DNA of 64,000 bases. Origin: an uncultured Bacteroidales bacterium. GTDB taxonomy: Bacteria; Bacteroidota; Bacteroidia; Bacteroidales; Muribaculaceae. Below are positions 1-8,864 of this stretch, in pieces. The stretch spans positions 1 through 64,000 of the forward strand of contig CACZHT010000010.1 of the NCBI GenBank assembly GCA_902781045.1, given 5' to 3'. The notes beneath the pieces are model-generated. The model was not told the origin of the DNA. It did no database searches and saw nothing but the letters and a program-made list of their open reading frames with translations. Position 1 is the first letter of the stretch. The number at the start of each line of letters is the position of its first letter. The position numbers and the translations under genes are program-made.

Positions 1-440
1 CATTGGGTCAGACCCTCTGTTGCCAGCCTCGCGTTGCTCGGTGTCACAGGAGGGTCAGACCCCCTGTCGCACCGTTCACCTGAGCGGAGTTCAGGGAGGC
101 GACGGGTGGCGGCAGGGTGGCGACTGGTGGTGGCAGTGAGGCTCGGGTGGCGGTAGGGGTCAGACCCGATGTGCCACCGAGTTTACTCGGCTGGCAACAG
201 CGGGTCTGACCCCCTGTAGCGACGGAAAGGAGGTGCAGCAACGGAAAGGAGGTGCAGCGACGGAAAGGAGGCAGCGGAGGGGGCGGAAAGGAGGCAGCGG
301 GGGGACGGAAATGTGGCAGCGGAGGGGCGGAAATGTGGTGGCAGCGATGCGGCGTAAATGTGGTGGCAGCGGGTCGCTTCGTTTGCTTCTGTGCAGGTTA
401 GGTGATTAAGGGAGCGTCGCGCGACATAGGGCCAGGCGTA
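1..440. repeat. Gene-free 5' region with short GC-rich repeats
   Basis: No convincing gene is seen here. The near-palindrome GGGTCAGACCC (or its complement form GGGTCTGACCC) occurs four times, near 5, 52, 157 and 203, usually followed by a CTGT-type tail. From about 225 to 375 there is a degenerate tandem series built on CGGAAAGGAGG or CGGAAATGTGG followed by GCAGCGG, about 20-25 bp per unit. A minus-strand frame at 44-241 is low-complexity repeat translation and has no family resemblance. Confidence 0.6.
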
Positions 441-442
441 TG

Positions 443-488
443 AAAAAATACATCGGGCGCACTGTGGAAATCCACAGCACGCCCGATT
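443..488 (-). terminator. Rho-independent terminator of the first C10 protease
   Basis: A long inverted repeat (452-487) reads on the minus strand as ATCGGGCG and GCTGTGGA paired with TCCACAG and GCCCGAT, with single mismatches. It is followed on that strand by GTATTTTTTC. It lies 20 bp after the minus-strand stop at 508. Confidence 0.8.
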
Positions 489-507
489 TGGAATCAGTTA
501 CGGGTCG

Positions 508-3500
508 TTAGCGTGCGCTATATTTGCCCAGAGCGATGTTGATGAGCAAGTTGATGTCGTTGGAGTCAATAACGTCATCATCGTTGATGTAGGCACGTGT
601 GCCGTAATTGTCGGCGTTATCCTTGCCCAGGACAATGTTGATGAGGATGTTGATGTCCAAGACATCGACCGAGCCGTCTTGGTTGAGGTCGCCCAAAAGC
701 CCCTCGTCGGCAGTTGCGCTCAGTGTCACCTGCTCGATGTTAGACCACTTGCTCTCTGAACCATCGTTGTAGATAGTCTTGACCTTGAAGTCGAACGTGC
801 CGCCGCCGGTGAGGTCCTTCACGACATAGAAGCGGTCGGTGATGCCGGTGATGGTGCGCGTTGTCGAGTCGCCCTGCTCGGCAACGGCGTGCAGTGCAGT
901 GGCTTGAGCGGTGATGTCACCTGAATACACTTCAATCATAGTCATATCGGGTGAGTAGCTGTTGTCAGTTGAGGTGATGGTTATTTTCTCACCCGTGCTG
1001 CCTTTGACCAGCCAGGTGTAGGTGTAACCGCCGGTAAAGCTGACTCCTACCGCTTCGGTCTGCTCGGACTGAACGGTGATGTTCCCGACACCGTTGTCGT
1101 TTGAGGCTGATGTGATGCGCATCGAGAAGGTGGCGTTGTTGTAGCCCTCGGGAATAGTGAACGTGATGTTGCCGTTGCTGTTATTACGGTTGCGGAAGTA
1201 TACCGCATTGTTGCCCCCGACTGTATTTGTTCCACCCCAAGGCTCGGACAGTGTGATGTTTTCGTAACTGCCAGTGTAGTTGCTGCCGTCGATGGTACCC
1301 AGCTTGATGGGGGCTGGAACCACATAGTTGACCCACAAGGTGTAGCTGGCTACATCCTCGGCGGGGTTGTCATCAGTCCAGTCGGCGCGGAACGACGTGT
1401 GCTTGATGTAGCTCTCGTCGGCCGGCTGCATGACCGGTGCCGGTGTGGCGGTCAGAGTGACCTCCTTGGTGTTGCTGTTGTCGATGGCACCGTTGGCGTA
1501 GTTGGCCACGACGTAGAAGAAGAATGTGCCGCCATTGGTGAGTCCGTTGACGGTGTAGCTCTTGTCGGTGATGCCGGTGATTACCCGCTGGGTGTCATCG
1601 CCCGTCTCGCTGACAGTGTGCTGTGTGCCGGTGAGTTCGCCGGCGTAGACCTTCATGCTGCGCATGTCGGGCAAGCCGCTGGCGGTGAGCTTGACATAGT
1701 CGCTGCTGGCGCAGTCCACCACGAGGGTGTACCAGGCAAACGAGCCGCTAGACGGCAGGTTGACGGTTTTGCTGCCGGCACTGGTGGTGACGGTGATGGT
1801 GTTGCCACTGCCGTAAGGCTCGGTGTAGACCATCACGGTCAGCTTGTCATAGCCGGCGAGGTCGTAGGTCTTGCTCTGCACATAGCCACTTGAGCTCAAG
1901 TAGCATGCGCTGTTTGAGCTGTAATATTGTAGGCCAGATTGCGTCCAGCCGGTGGGAATAGCATTAGATGCAGTCCAGTCGATGCTGTCGAGCAGGGCTA
2001 CGGCGGGCTTGCTGCTCACATAGAGGGTGTAGCTCTCGACGTTCTCGGCCGGTGTCTGGTCGGTCCAGGTGGCGGTGAACGAGGTAGCCTTGATGTTGCT
2101 GGCATCGAGCATAACCGGGGCGTAGGTCTCGAGCGGGGTGGGCTCGGCTGTGCCGTTGAGCTTGACGGTCACGGTCTCGGCACCGTCGCTTGTGAGGGTG
2201 ACTGTTGCCTCATCGGTGCCGACACTGGCGGGGTCGTAGGTCACGGTGACGGTCACACCGTTCAGTGCCTGTGTCATGGTGATGCTGCCGGTGCTCAGCG
2301 CAAAGGCGTTGTCGCCGTTCAGGCTCAGGGTCACGTTGTCGGTGAGGTTGTAGCCCGTGACCGTGAACGTGGCAGTCGTGGGCGTGCCCACGGTGGTGCT
2401 CATGGTGAGCGTGCTGGGGGCAGCCTTGATTCTGGGGTTGGTCAGCGCACCTGCTGGAGGCTCGATACCGATGATCATGGCCTCGCCATAGTTGAAGACG
2501 TATGAGCCCGACTGCCCTGTTGCACCGGTTGCGGTGGTGAAGTTGTGCAGGGTGCAGTAGCCGTTGCTGTCGCCGCTCCAGCCCCAGTTCACGTAGTACT
2601 GTCCGCTGCTGTTGCAGCCGAACACATTGAACGCGTGGCCCGAGATCCGGCGGTTGGTGTAGTCGTAGGCTAAATACTCGATGGGGCGACCGTTCTGCAG
2701 CTCGTTCATCATGTACTGGTTCCACTCCGCATCGGTGTAGTATTGTGAACTGTTGGCATAACCGCTGCCCGACTCGACCAGCTCGGTGAGCATGAGATAC
2801 TGGGCATCGGTGTAGCCCATGTTGAGCACGCCCTGGTAGATTTCCGGGTCATCGGCACCGCTGGCGCTGGTGCCGTAGCTATAGTCAGGAATCGCCTGGC
2901 CTGCGTAGCGCATCAGCCATGCCACGGCATTGGCCTGAGTGGTGTTATAGGACGTGTTGCCAGTGTACTCATCGATGATGTACTCATCGATGATGTTGTC
3001 CCAATCAGCTGCGCGCTCGGGCAGAGCTGCAGCTGCAATGCCGTAGTTACTTGATATGGCCGCCACAGCGGGGTAGGTCTCAGGCCATTTCCACTTGTAG
3101 TAGCACATGCTCAGTGACGTGGCCGGGCAGCCGGTGAGGGCATGGCTGCCCCCACTGGTGGGGCACTGGTTGTTGTAGGGGGCGCTCTGGTCCCAGTTGG
3201 CGTTGACCAGCGGTGCGACGGCAGTGGTGGCGAACTTGGGTGCCTTGACTGGCGCCAGTGTGCCGGCCTTGAGGCCGTCAATCTGGTACTTGTACTTGTT
3301 GAGTAGCCACTGCATGGCGGGTGGGATGTTGTTCATGTCGAGTTTCCCTTCCTCGCCATACATCAGGATTTGCGGTGCCAGGTCGTCACCGGCAACGACG
3401 ACGTATGACTTGTCGGCATTGAAGATGTAGTAGTCGACGGCAGTGGGCTTGGCCACTGATGCCTCGGCTTTGACAAGCTTCAGGTTGGTTGCTGCCGGTG

Positions 3501-3651
3501 CTTTCAGTCGTCCGTTGGCTACTTGCCGTGTCAGGAATGACTTGGCTGCATTCTGCGCGGTGGCCAGATTGACATCGGCTGCCTGCAGCTGGGTCGCCGC
3601 GCAAAGCATCAGTGCCAGCGACGACATTTTCAATAGGTTGATTAGTTTCAT
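508..3651 (-). CDS. Secreted C10 (streptopain-like) cysteine protease with dockerin-like C-terminus
   Basis: This is a 1047-residue exported endopeptidase of the SpeB/interpain family. Residues 1-24 are a signal peptide ending in QLQA. A SpeB-type inhibitory propeptide fills about 25-148. The C10 catalytic domain spans about 150-395, with Cys175 in ALTGCPATSL, His339 in SGHAFNVFG and the NWGWSG motif at 355-360. Ig-like and fibronectin-III-like beta domains follow. The last 65 residues hold two EF-hand-like dockerin repeats (DLNQDGSVDVLDIN and a degenerate second one) ending in LGK. A second C10 gene lies directly upstream on the same strand with a nearly identical first 400 residues. A 5-residue insertion (IIDEY doubled near 221-230) distinguishes this copy. 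The family role is proteolysis of host or food protein; the substrate cannot be read from sequence. Confidence 0.9.
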   Translation of the reverse strand: MKLINLLKMSSLALMLCAATQLQAADVNLATAQNAAKSFLTRQVANGRLKAPAATNLKLVKAEASVAKPTAVDYYIFNADKSYVVVAGDDLAPQILMYGEEGKLDMNNIPPAMQWLLNKYKYQIDGLKAGTLAPVKAPKFATTAVAPLVNANWDQSAPYNNQCPTSGGSHALTGCPATSLSMCYYKWKWPETYPAVAAISSNYGIAAAALPERAADWDNIIDEYIIDEYTGNTSYNTTQANAVAWLMRYAGQAIPDYSYGTSASGADDPEIYQGVLNMGYTDAQYLMLTELVESGSGYANSSQYYTDAEWNQYMMNELQNGRPIEYLAYDYTNRRISGHAFNVFGCNSSGQYYVNWGWSGDSNGYCTLHNFTTATGATGQSGSYVFNYGEAMIIGIEPPAGALTNPRIKAAPSTLTMSTTVGTPTTATFTVTGYNLTDNVTLSLNGDNAFALSTGSITMTQALNGVTVTVTYDPASVGTDEATVTLTSDGAETVTVKLNGTAEPTPLETYAPVMLDASNIKATSFTATWTDQTPAENVESYTLYVSSKPAVALLDSIDWTASNAIPTGWTQSGLQYYSSNSACYLSSSGYVQSKTYDLAGYDKLTVMVYTEPYGSGNTITVTTSAGSKTVNLPSSGSFAWYTLVVDCASSDYVKLTASGLPDMRSMKVYAGELTGTQHTVSETGDDTQRVITGITDKSYTVNGLTNGGTFFFYVVANYANGAIDNSNTKEVTLTATPAPVMQPADESYIKHTSFRADWTDDNPAEDVASYTLWVNYVVPAPIKLGTIDGSNYTGSYENITLSEPWGGTNTVGGNNAVYFRNRNNSNGNITFTIPEGYNNATFSMRITSASNDNGVGNITVQSEQTEAVGVSFTGGYTYTWLVKGSTGEKITITSTDNSYSPDMTMIEVYSGDITAQATALHAVAEQGDSTTRTITGITDRFYVVKDLTGGGTFDFKVKTIYNDGSESKWSNIEQVTLSATADEGLLGDLNQDGSVDVLDINILINIVLGKDNADNYGTRAYINDDDVIDSNDINLLINIALGKYSAR

Positions 3652-3683
3652 AGAATATTTGTTTGGTTACTAATTAATGTTGG

Positions 3684-3715
3684 CAAAGATATAAATTAAT
3701 GTTGCATTATGCAAG
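3684..3715 (-). promoter_or_regulatory. Promoter of the first C10 protease
   Basis: On the minus strand TATCTTTG (3684-3691) matches the Bacteroidetes -7 box TAnnTTTG. A CTTG sequence 20 bp further upstream (3712-3715) is a weak -33 box. The start codon is 32 bp downstream. Confidence 0.7.
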
Positions 3716-3772
3716 CATTTTAAGCGAAATGGTTGCAAATGGGTGTAGAAATGTGGTGGCTGGCGACTGAGT

Positions 3773-3820
3773 GTGATAAAATTGGGTGGATTCGCACCGT
3801 TGAGGCGAATCCACCCGATT
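3773..3820 (-). terminator. Terminator of the second C10 protease
   Basis: Inverted repeat 3781-3820 pairs GGGTGGATTCGC with GCGAATCCACCC around a short loop. On the minus strand it is followed by AATTTTATCA. It lies just after the stop of the gene at 3836-6277. Confidence 0.8.
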
Positions 3821-3835
3821 GTGTCAACCGTGGAG

Positions 3836-6277
3836 TCACTGTTGTTTGTTCAGGACGAGGTTGATGAGCAAGTTCACATCCGTGACATCAATGATTCCGT
3901 TGCCGTCGAGGTCGGCCTTGCTTCGGTGGTTGTCGGCAGCCTCCTTGCCCAGGACGATGTTGATGAGGATGTTGATGTCATTGGCGTCGACCGTTCCGTT
4001 GCCGTCGATGTCGCCCACGATGCCCGCCTGTCCGGCCAGAGTCACTTGCTTGTTCTTGGTCCAGTTGCTCTCGGTGCCGTCGACATAGACCGCCTTGACC
4101 TTGAATCGGTAGGTCTTGGCGGGTGTGAGGCCCAGCACGGTGTAGAAGCGGTTGGTGATGCCGGTGATGAGTCGGTAGGTGGCATCGCCCTGCTCGGCTG
4201 CGGCCCGGAGCGTTGTCATGGCCTCTGAGAGATCCCCGTTGTGAATCTCGATGTGGCTGATGACGACACGTTTGCCATTCTTGGTGGTGGCAAACTCCAC
4301 CTTCTGTCCGTCCTGTGTGGGCACGTCGAGCACGACAACATACTCGGTGTCGGTGGCGGTCATGTCCAGGGTCCGCTTTGCGCCGCCGCAGCCGATGGTC
4401 AGCTCGGGATTTTTGTCTTTGCTTCGGGCAGTGAACTTGACGGTGATTTTCCCCTCACTGTCGCTCAAGTCCAATGCCGGGCTGGTGAGTACGCCCACCG
4501 CCTGGCTGGAGCCCAGGCGTATGCCGCCCTTCTCGCGGAAGAGTTTGCTGCCTGTCCAGCCCTTGTTGTCCATCCAGCTGTCTAGGCTCGAGCTGATGTC
4601 GGTGTTGACTGCGGCAGTGAACTTATTGAAGTTCTCCTCCAGCAACAGGGTGGCGGCATTGGGGTCATACTCCTTGACCTCAAGCGTGTAGCTTGCCACA
4701 TTGGCGGCCGGGGTGGGGTCGGCCCACAGGGCCTTGAACGAGGTGTCGGTCACGTCGGTGGCCTCCTTGAGGGTGATGTCACTCTTCTTGATTGTCGCCA
4801 CACCCTTTAGGTTGACAATGACATCCTCGGCATCGGCACTCTTGAGTGTCAACTTGCCGGTGAAGGTGCCATGCACCGTGGGCCGGAAGGTCACCGTGAC
4901 CGCTTGTCCGGCCTCGGCCTGGGCGACTGTCACTCTGGTGGGGCTAACGGTGAACACACCCGCGGCATCGGTCTTGGTGATGGTCACATTGCCGGTCAGG
5001 CGGTCGCCGTTGACAGTAAATGTGGCTGTGGCGATCTCGCCGGTGTTGCACGTCAGGTTGAGGTCGGTGACTGACGCTTCGAGCGACGGACCCGGGGGCG
5101 CGATGCCGATAATCATGGCCTCGCCATAGTTGAACACGTATGAGCCCGACTGCCCTGTGGCACCAGTGGAGGTGGTGAAGTTGTGCAGCGTGCAGTAGCC
5201 GTTGCTGTCGCCGCTCCAGCCCCAGTTGACATAGTACTTACCATTTGTGTCACAGCCGAACACGTTGAAGGCGTGCCCTGACAGGCTGTAATAGCTATAG
5301 TCGTAGGCCAGATACTCGATGGGGTTGCCTTTGTACAGCTCGTTCAGCATAAATTCGTTCCACTGCGCATCGGTGTATTGCTGCGGGCCGTTGGTATAAC
5401 CATACCATCCATTAGAAACCAGCTCGGTGAGCAGCAGATACTGGGCGTCGGTGTAGCCCATGTTGAGGACACCCTGATAAATCTCGGGGTCATTGGCCCC
5501 ACTGGCACCGATGCCGTAATTATAATCGGGGATGGCCTGGCCGGCATAGCGCATGAGCCATGCCACGGCATCTTTCTGAGCTGCAGTGGAGGTGTAGTTG
5601 CTGGGGCCGGTATACTCGTCGATGATGTTGTCCCAGTCGGCGGTGCGTTCGGGCAGGGCCGGTGCGGCGATGCCGGCACTGCTTGGTATGGCGGCCACAG
5701 CCGGGTAGGTCTTGGGCCATTTCCACTTGTAGTAGCACATGGCCAGCGAGGTGGCCGGACAGCCGGTGAGGGCATGGCTGCCCCCACTGGTGGGAGTGTG
5801 GTTGTTGTAGGGGGCGTCCTGGTCCCAGTTGGCTGTTACCAGCGGCTCGACGGCGGTGGTGGCAAACTTGGGGGCCTTGACCGGTACCATAGTTCCGGCC
5901 TTGATGCCGTCAATCTGGTACTTGTACTTGTTGAGCAGCCACTGCATGGCGGGCGGGATGTTGTTCATGTCCAGTTTTCCCTCCTCGCCATACATCAGGA
6001 TTTGCGGTGCCTGGTCGTCGCCGGCAATGACGACGTATGACTCGTCGGCGTTGAAGATGTAGTAGTCAACGGCAGTAGGCTTGGCCACTGATGCCTCGGC
6101 CTTGACCAGTTGCAGGTTGGTTGCTGCCGGTGCTTTCAGTCGTCCGTTGGCCACTTGCCGGTTCAGGAAAGCCCTGGCTGCATTTTGTGCAGTGGCCAGG
6201 TCGACATCTGCGGCGCGTGTCAGTGATGTCGCGCACAACATGATTGCGAGCGACAACAATAGGTGTTTTGTCTTCAT
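3836..6277 (-). CDS. Secreted C10 (streptopain-like) cysteine protease, paralogue with dockerin-like C-terminus
   Basis: This 813-residue paralogue of the neighbouring protease has a signal peptide ending LTRA near residue 22, a SpeB-like propeptide, and a C10 domain with Cys173 (LTGCPATS), His335 (SGHAFNVFG) and NWGWSG. A choice-of-anchor-like beta domain, a jelly-roll-like module and a fibronectin-III-like segment follow. The C-terminus holds two well-formed dockerin-like calcium repeats (DIDGNGTVDANDIN and DLDGNGIIDVTDVN). The frame is open further upstream to 6445, but the added residues look like untranslated leader. ATG 6277 is preferred because it gives a clean signal peptide and lies downstream of a TAnnTTTG box. 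The middle and C-terminal modules differ strongly from the sister gene while the catalytic halves match, which points to duplication followed by module exchange or gene conversion. Confidence 0.9.
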   Translation of the reverse strand: MKTKHLLLSLAIMLCATSLTRAADVDLATAQNAARAFLNRQVANGRLKAPAATNLQLVKAEASVAKPTAVDYYIFNADESYVVIAGDDQAPQILMYGEEGKLDMNNIPPAMQWLLNKYKYQIDGIKAGTMVPVKAPKFATTAVEPLVTANWDQDAPYNNHTPTSGGSHALTGCPATSLAMCYYKWKWPKTYPAVAAIPSSAGIAAPALPERTADWDNIIDEYTGPSNYTSTAAQKDAVAWLMRYAGQAIPDYNYGIGASGANDPEIYQGVLNMGYTDAQYLLLTELVSNGWYGYTNGPQQYTDAQWNEFMLNELYKGNPIEYLAYDYSYYSLSGHAFNVFGCDTNGKYYVNWGWSGDSNGYCTLHNFTTSTGATGQSGSYVFNYGEAMIIGIAPPGPSLEASVTDLNLTCNTGEIATATFTVNGDRLTGNVTITKTDAAGVFTVSPTRVTVAQAEAGQAVTVTFRPTVHGTFTGKLTLKSADAEDVIVNLKGVATIKKSDITLKEATDVTDTSFKALWADPTPAANVASYTLEVKEYDPNAATLLLEENFNKFTAAVNTDISSSLDSWMDNKGWTGSKLFREKGGIRLGSSQAVGVLTSPALDLSDSEGKITVKFTARSKDKNPELTIGCGGAKRTLDMTATDTEYVVVLDVPTQDGQKVEFATTKNGKRVVISHIEIHNGDLSEAMTTLRAAAEQGDATYRLITGITNRFYTVLGLTPAKTYRFKVKAVYVDGTESNWTKNKQVTLAGQAGIVGDIDGNGTVDANDINILINIVLGKEAADNHRSKADLDGNGIIDVTDVNLLINLVLNKQQ

Positions 6278-6345
6278 TTGAGATGATGATATTTTGTTAA
6301 TGTTCTGTATGGTCTCATTAACTATTGACTGGTGAAGTGAAGTCG

Positions 6346-6377
6346 CAAATTTACAGTTAATTTTACCGCTGTGCAAG
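6346..6377 (-). promoter_or_regulatory. Promoter of the second C10 protease
   Basis: On the minus strand TAAATTTG (6346-6353) fits TAnnTTTG, with CTTG (6374-6377) 20 bp upstream, the same weak -33 and spacing as in the sister gene. The 6278-6594 intergenic stretch holds only this promoter and the divergent one at 6521-6551. Confidence 0.65.
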
Positions 6378-6520
6378 AAATGTGGCAAAAAACTTGCCGA
6401 AAAAATGTGTGGCGGTCTCAAAATGCCTCTTTTGACTCGTCTCACATGCGAAAAATGTGACAGGGTGGGCTGAAAAGACGAACTTTTGCTAGACTTTTGT
6501 GATTAAAACTTCGGCACTGC

Positions 6521-6551
6521 TTTGTAAGGTCAATAAAATGTATTATCTTTG
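6521..6551 (+). promoter_or_regulatory. Promoter of the secreted protein at 6595
   Basis: TTTG (6521-6524), 19 bp, TATCTTTG (6544-6551): a full match to the Bacteroidetes housekeeping promoter, 43 bp before the ATG. Confidence 0.85.
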
Positions 6552-6594
6552 TCCCCGAATATCAATATTGTATAACTACTAAACCGAAGAAAAC

Positions 6595-7413
6595 ATGAAC
6601 AGAACAATCGTTAAAGTGCTAGCCGTGGCACTGATGTCGCTGGCCACAGTGGGTGCAAGCGCACAGTTTGGCAATCTGGGCAACCGCATCAAGCAACGTG
6701 CCAAGAGTGCCGTGCAGAACAAGGCATATCAGGCAACGCACAATCCCGGTCAAGTGGTGAGTGAGGTGGCATCGCGCACGCGTAGCGACAAGGATGCGCA
6801 GAGCAAGGTGGAGTGCAGCGTGGGCGGCAAGACCTATAAAATCGACGGCCGCATCAATCATGAGGGCTGGAACAAGTCGCAAAACAGCCGTGTTACTTTC
6901 ACTGGTATCCCCGCCAGCATCGACGAGTTCCGCCAGTTGCAACAGACGCTGGGGACAGAACCTCAAGGTGCCGTTGCGCTGCAGGTGATGGCCTTCGAGA
7001 TGTATCGTCGCGATCGTGCGATGGGTGAAGAAGCCTTGCAGCTGAACAACACGAGCACCAACTACAATTCAACCATCGGGCGACTGAAAGAGCTGATGGG
7101 CAAGGATCAGTCATACAACCGTCCCTATCTGGCCGCTGCGCTGATGGATGGCGCAAAACCCAGCAATGCCTACGCTCCCAGCTATCCCTATTGTGTCAAG
7201 GTGCGTGTTAATCCTGTGACGCAGTATCAGGAGAGTCAGATGCTGGGCGGCACGGTCATCTATCTGCAGATTGACAGTGAGGGCTGGGACACCAACTGGC
7301 GCGGGGTCGAGGTCGTGCGTCCCGAGGGCGAGGCCTACTATGTGGTGAGCAACTGTCCGGCGATGTACACCCAGTGCAAGCAGATCAAAGGTACCTGGCA
7401 GGGGCTGAAGTAA
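6595..7413 (+). CDS. Secreted protein of unknown function
   Basis: A 272-residue exported protein. A signal peptide ends at SAQ near residue 23, followed by a basic, amphipathic stretch (about 24-60) rich in Gln, Lys and Ala. The rest is a compact mixed alpha/beta domain with PYCVKVRVNPVTQYQ and a conserved-looking C-terminal EAYYVVSNCPAMYTQCK. I recognise the general type as one of the uncharacterised Bacteroidales exported families but cannot assign a function. It has its own strong promoter. The AT-rich spacer downstream (7414-7511) shows no hairpin with a T-tract, so some read-through into the epimerase gene is possible. Confidence 0.75.
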   Translation: MNRTIVKVLAVALMSLATVGASAQFGNLGNRIKQRAKSAVQNKAYQATHNPGQVVSEVASRTRSDKDAQSKVECSVGGKTYKIDGRINHEGWNKSQNSRVTFTGIPASIDEFRQLQQTLGTEPQGAVALQVMAFEMYRRDRAMGEEALQLNNTSTNYNSTIGRLKELMGKDQSYNRPYLAAALMDGAKPSNAYAPSYPYCVKVRVNPVTQYQESQMLGGTVIYLQIDSEGWDTNWRGVEVVRPEGEAYYVVSNCPAMYTQCKQIKGTWQGLK

Positions 7414-7511
7414 TTCATAATTTGTAATTTATAATTATTGAATGTGGGGTTGGGATTCGAGGGGGAGCTGCTCAACTTGACTTGCGAAACTTAACTAAAA
7501 CAATAAAATCA

Positions 7512-8651
7512 ATGATGAAAAAACTGATGTGCCTGGCGTCGCTGGTGGTGATGCTGGCGGCCTGCAACGCTGATGGAGCGGGCCATGTGACCAAGTCGGG
7601 TCTCGACCCACAGAACTTTGTGAGCGAGGTGGACGGGAAGCCCACCGCGCTCTACACGTTGACCAATGCCGCCGGCATGGAGGTGTGCATCACCAACTAT
7701 GGCGGTCGTGTGGTGAGCATCATGGTTCCCGACCGCAACGGCAAGCTGCAGGACGTGGTGCTGGGCTTTGACTCGATTGCCGACTATGTTCATGTCGAGG
7801 GCAACAATTTCGGGGCACTCATTGGGCGCTATGGCAATCGCATCAATCAGGGCAAGTTCAAGCTAGATGGCCAAGAATATCAATTGCCGCAGAACAATTA
7901 TGGCCACAGTCTGCATGGCGGTCCCGCGGGCTTTTACGCCCAGATGTGGAATGCGCGGCTGATCGACAACCAGCACCTGGAGCTGACCCATGAGTCGCCC
8001 GACGGCTTTGCCGGCTATCCCGGCACGCTCAAGGTGACAGTCAACTACGAGCTGACCGACGACAACGCCCTGGTCATCAAGTATGCCGCCACTACCGACA
8101 AGCCCACCATCGTCAACCTGACCAACCACAGCTACTTCAACCTCAACGGTGACCCCTCGCGCGACATGCTCGACCTGGAGGTGATGATTGCCGCCGACAG
8201 CATCACACCCATCGACTCGACGTTCATGACCCACGGCACGATGATGGCTGTTGAAGGCACGCCCTTCGACTTCCGTCAGGCTAAAGCGGTGGGGCGTGAC
8301 ATCAATGCCGATGACGAGCAGCTGCGCAACGGCAAGGGTTATGACCATAACTATGTGCTCAACACCGGCGGTGACATCAGCAAGGTGTCGGCCAGTATCT
8401 ACAGCCCCACGACTGGCATCGTGATGGAGGTGTTCACCACCGAGCCGGGGCTGCAGTACTATGTGGGCAACTTCCTGGATGGTACGGTCAAGGGCAAGCG
8501 TGGCGTGGCCTATCCGTTGCGCTCGGCCATCTGCATGGAGACGCAGCACTATCCCAACTCGCCCAATCAGCCCGAATATCCCAGCACGGTGCTGCGACCT
8601 GGCGAGACCTATCGCAGTCAGTGCATCTACAAGTTCTCGGTGCGGAAATAG
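7512..8651 (+). CDS. galM: Aldose 1-epimerase (mutarotase), lipoprotein
   Basis: This 379-residue GalM-family enzyme interconverts alpha and beta anomers of hexoses such as galactose. The lipobox LVVMLAAC near residues 11-18 indicates lipidation and an extracytoplasmic location, typical for glycan-processing mutarotases of Bacteroidales. Family marks are TNYGGRVVSIMVPDRNGK, NNFGALIGRYGNRINQGKF, the catalytic-His region YGHSLHGG, and TNHSYFNL with the second active-site His. The catalytic Glu lies near the C-terminus (GVAYPLRSAICMETQHYP region). A TTG start at 7482 would add ten residues before the signal; ATG 7512 (or 7515) is preferred because it places the lipoprotein signal at the N-terminus. 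Confidence 0.93.
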   Translation: MMKKLMCLASLVVMLAACNADGAGHVTKSGLDPQNFVSEVDGKPTALYTLTNAAGMEVCITNYGGRVVSIMVPDRNGKLQDVVLGFDSIADYVHVEGNNFGALIGRYGNRINQGKFKLDGQEYQLPQNNYGHSLHGGPAGFYAQMWNARLIDNQHLELTHESPDGFAGYPGTLKVTVNYELTDDNALVIKYAATTDKPTIVNLTNHSYFNLNGDPSRDMLDLEVMIAADSITPIDSTFMTHGTMMAVEGTPFDFRQAKAVGRDINADDEQLRNGKGYDHNYVLNTGGDISKVSASIYSPTTGIVMEVFTTEPGLQYYVGNFLDGTVKGKRGVAYPLRSAICMETQHYPNSPNQPEYPSTVLRPGETYRSQCIYKFSVRK

Positions 8652-8783
8652 CTTTTAGTAAGACTTTAGATGTCAGGTATTAGTAGTCAGATGTTAGACG
8701 TTAGAGGTTTGATTAAGTCGTGGAGAAAACCGAGAACTGAAGACCGAGAACTGAAAACTGGTATCAATTTATGACACAATTGT

Positions 8784-8820
8784 GGCAAAGGGCTGTTTGA
8801 GTCCTTTGCCCATTTTGTTT
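8784..8820 (+). terminator. Terminator after the epimerase
   Basis: GGCAAAGG (8784-8791) pairs with CCTTTGCC (8803-8810), followed by CATTTTGTTT. The T-tract overlaps the -33 box of the next promoter. Upstream, 8652-8783 contains only short repeats such as two copies of CCGAGAACTGAA. Confidence 0.65.
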
Positions 8821-8844
8821 GTTGGTGGGATATGTCTACCTTTG
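8814..8844 (+). promoter_or_regulatory. Promoter of the glutaminase gene
   Basis: TTTG (8814-8817), 19 bp, TACCTTTG (8837-8844). It sits across the farthest possible start codon of the downstream frame, which supports the later ATG at 8865/8868. Confidence 0.85.
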
Positions 8845-8864
8845 CAGAAACAATTCTTGGCACA

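Noticed and set aside
44..241. 65-codon minus-strand frame at the left edge
   Set aside because: It consists of repeat translation (PPPVATLPPPVAS) and has no promoter or conserved features.
6278..6445. N-terminal extension of the second C10 protease
   Set aside because: It would place 56 non-leader residues before a perfect signal peptide and run across its own promoter.
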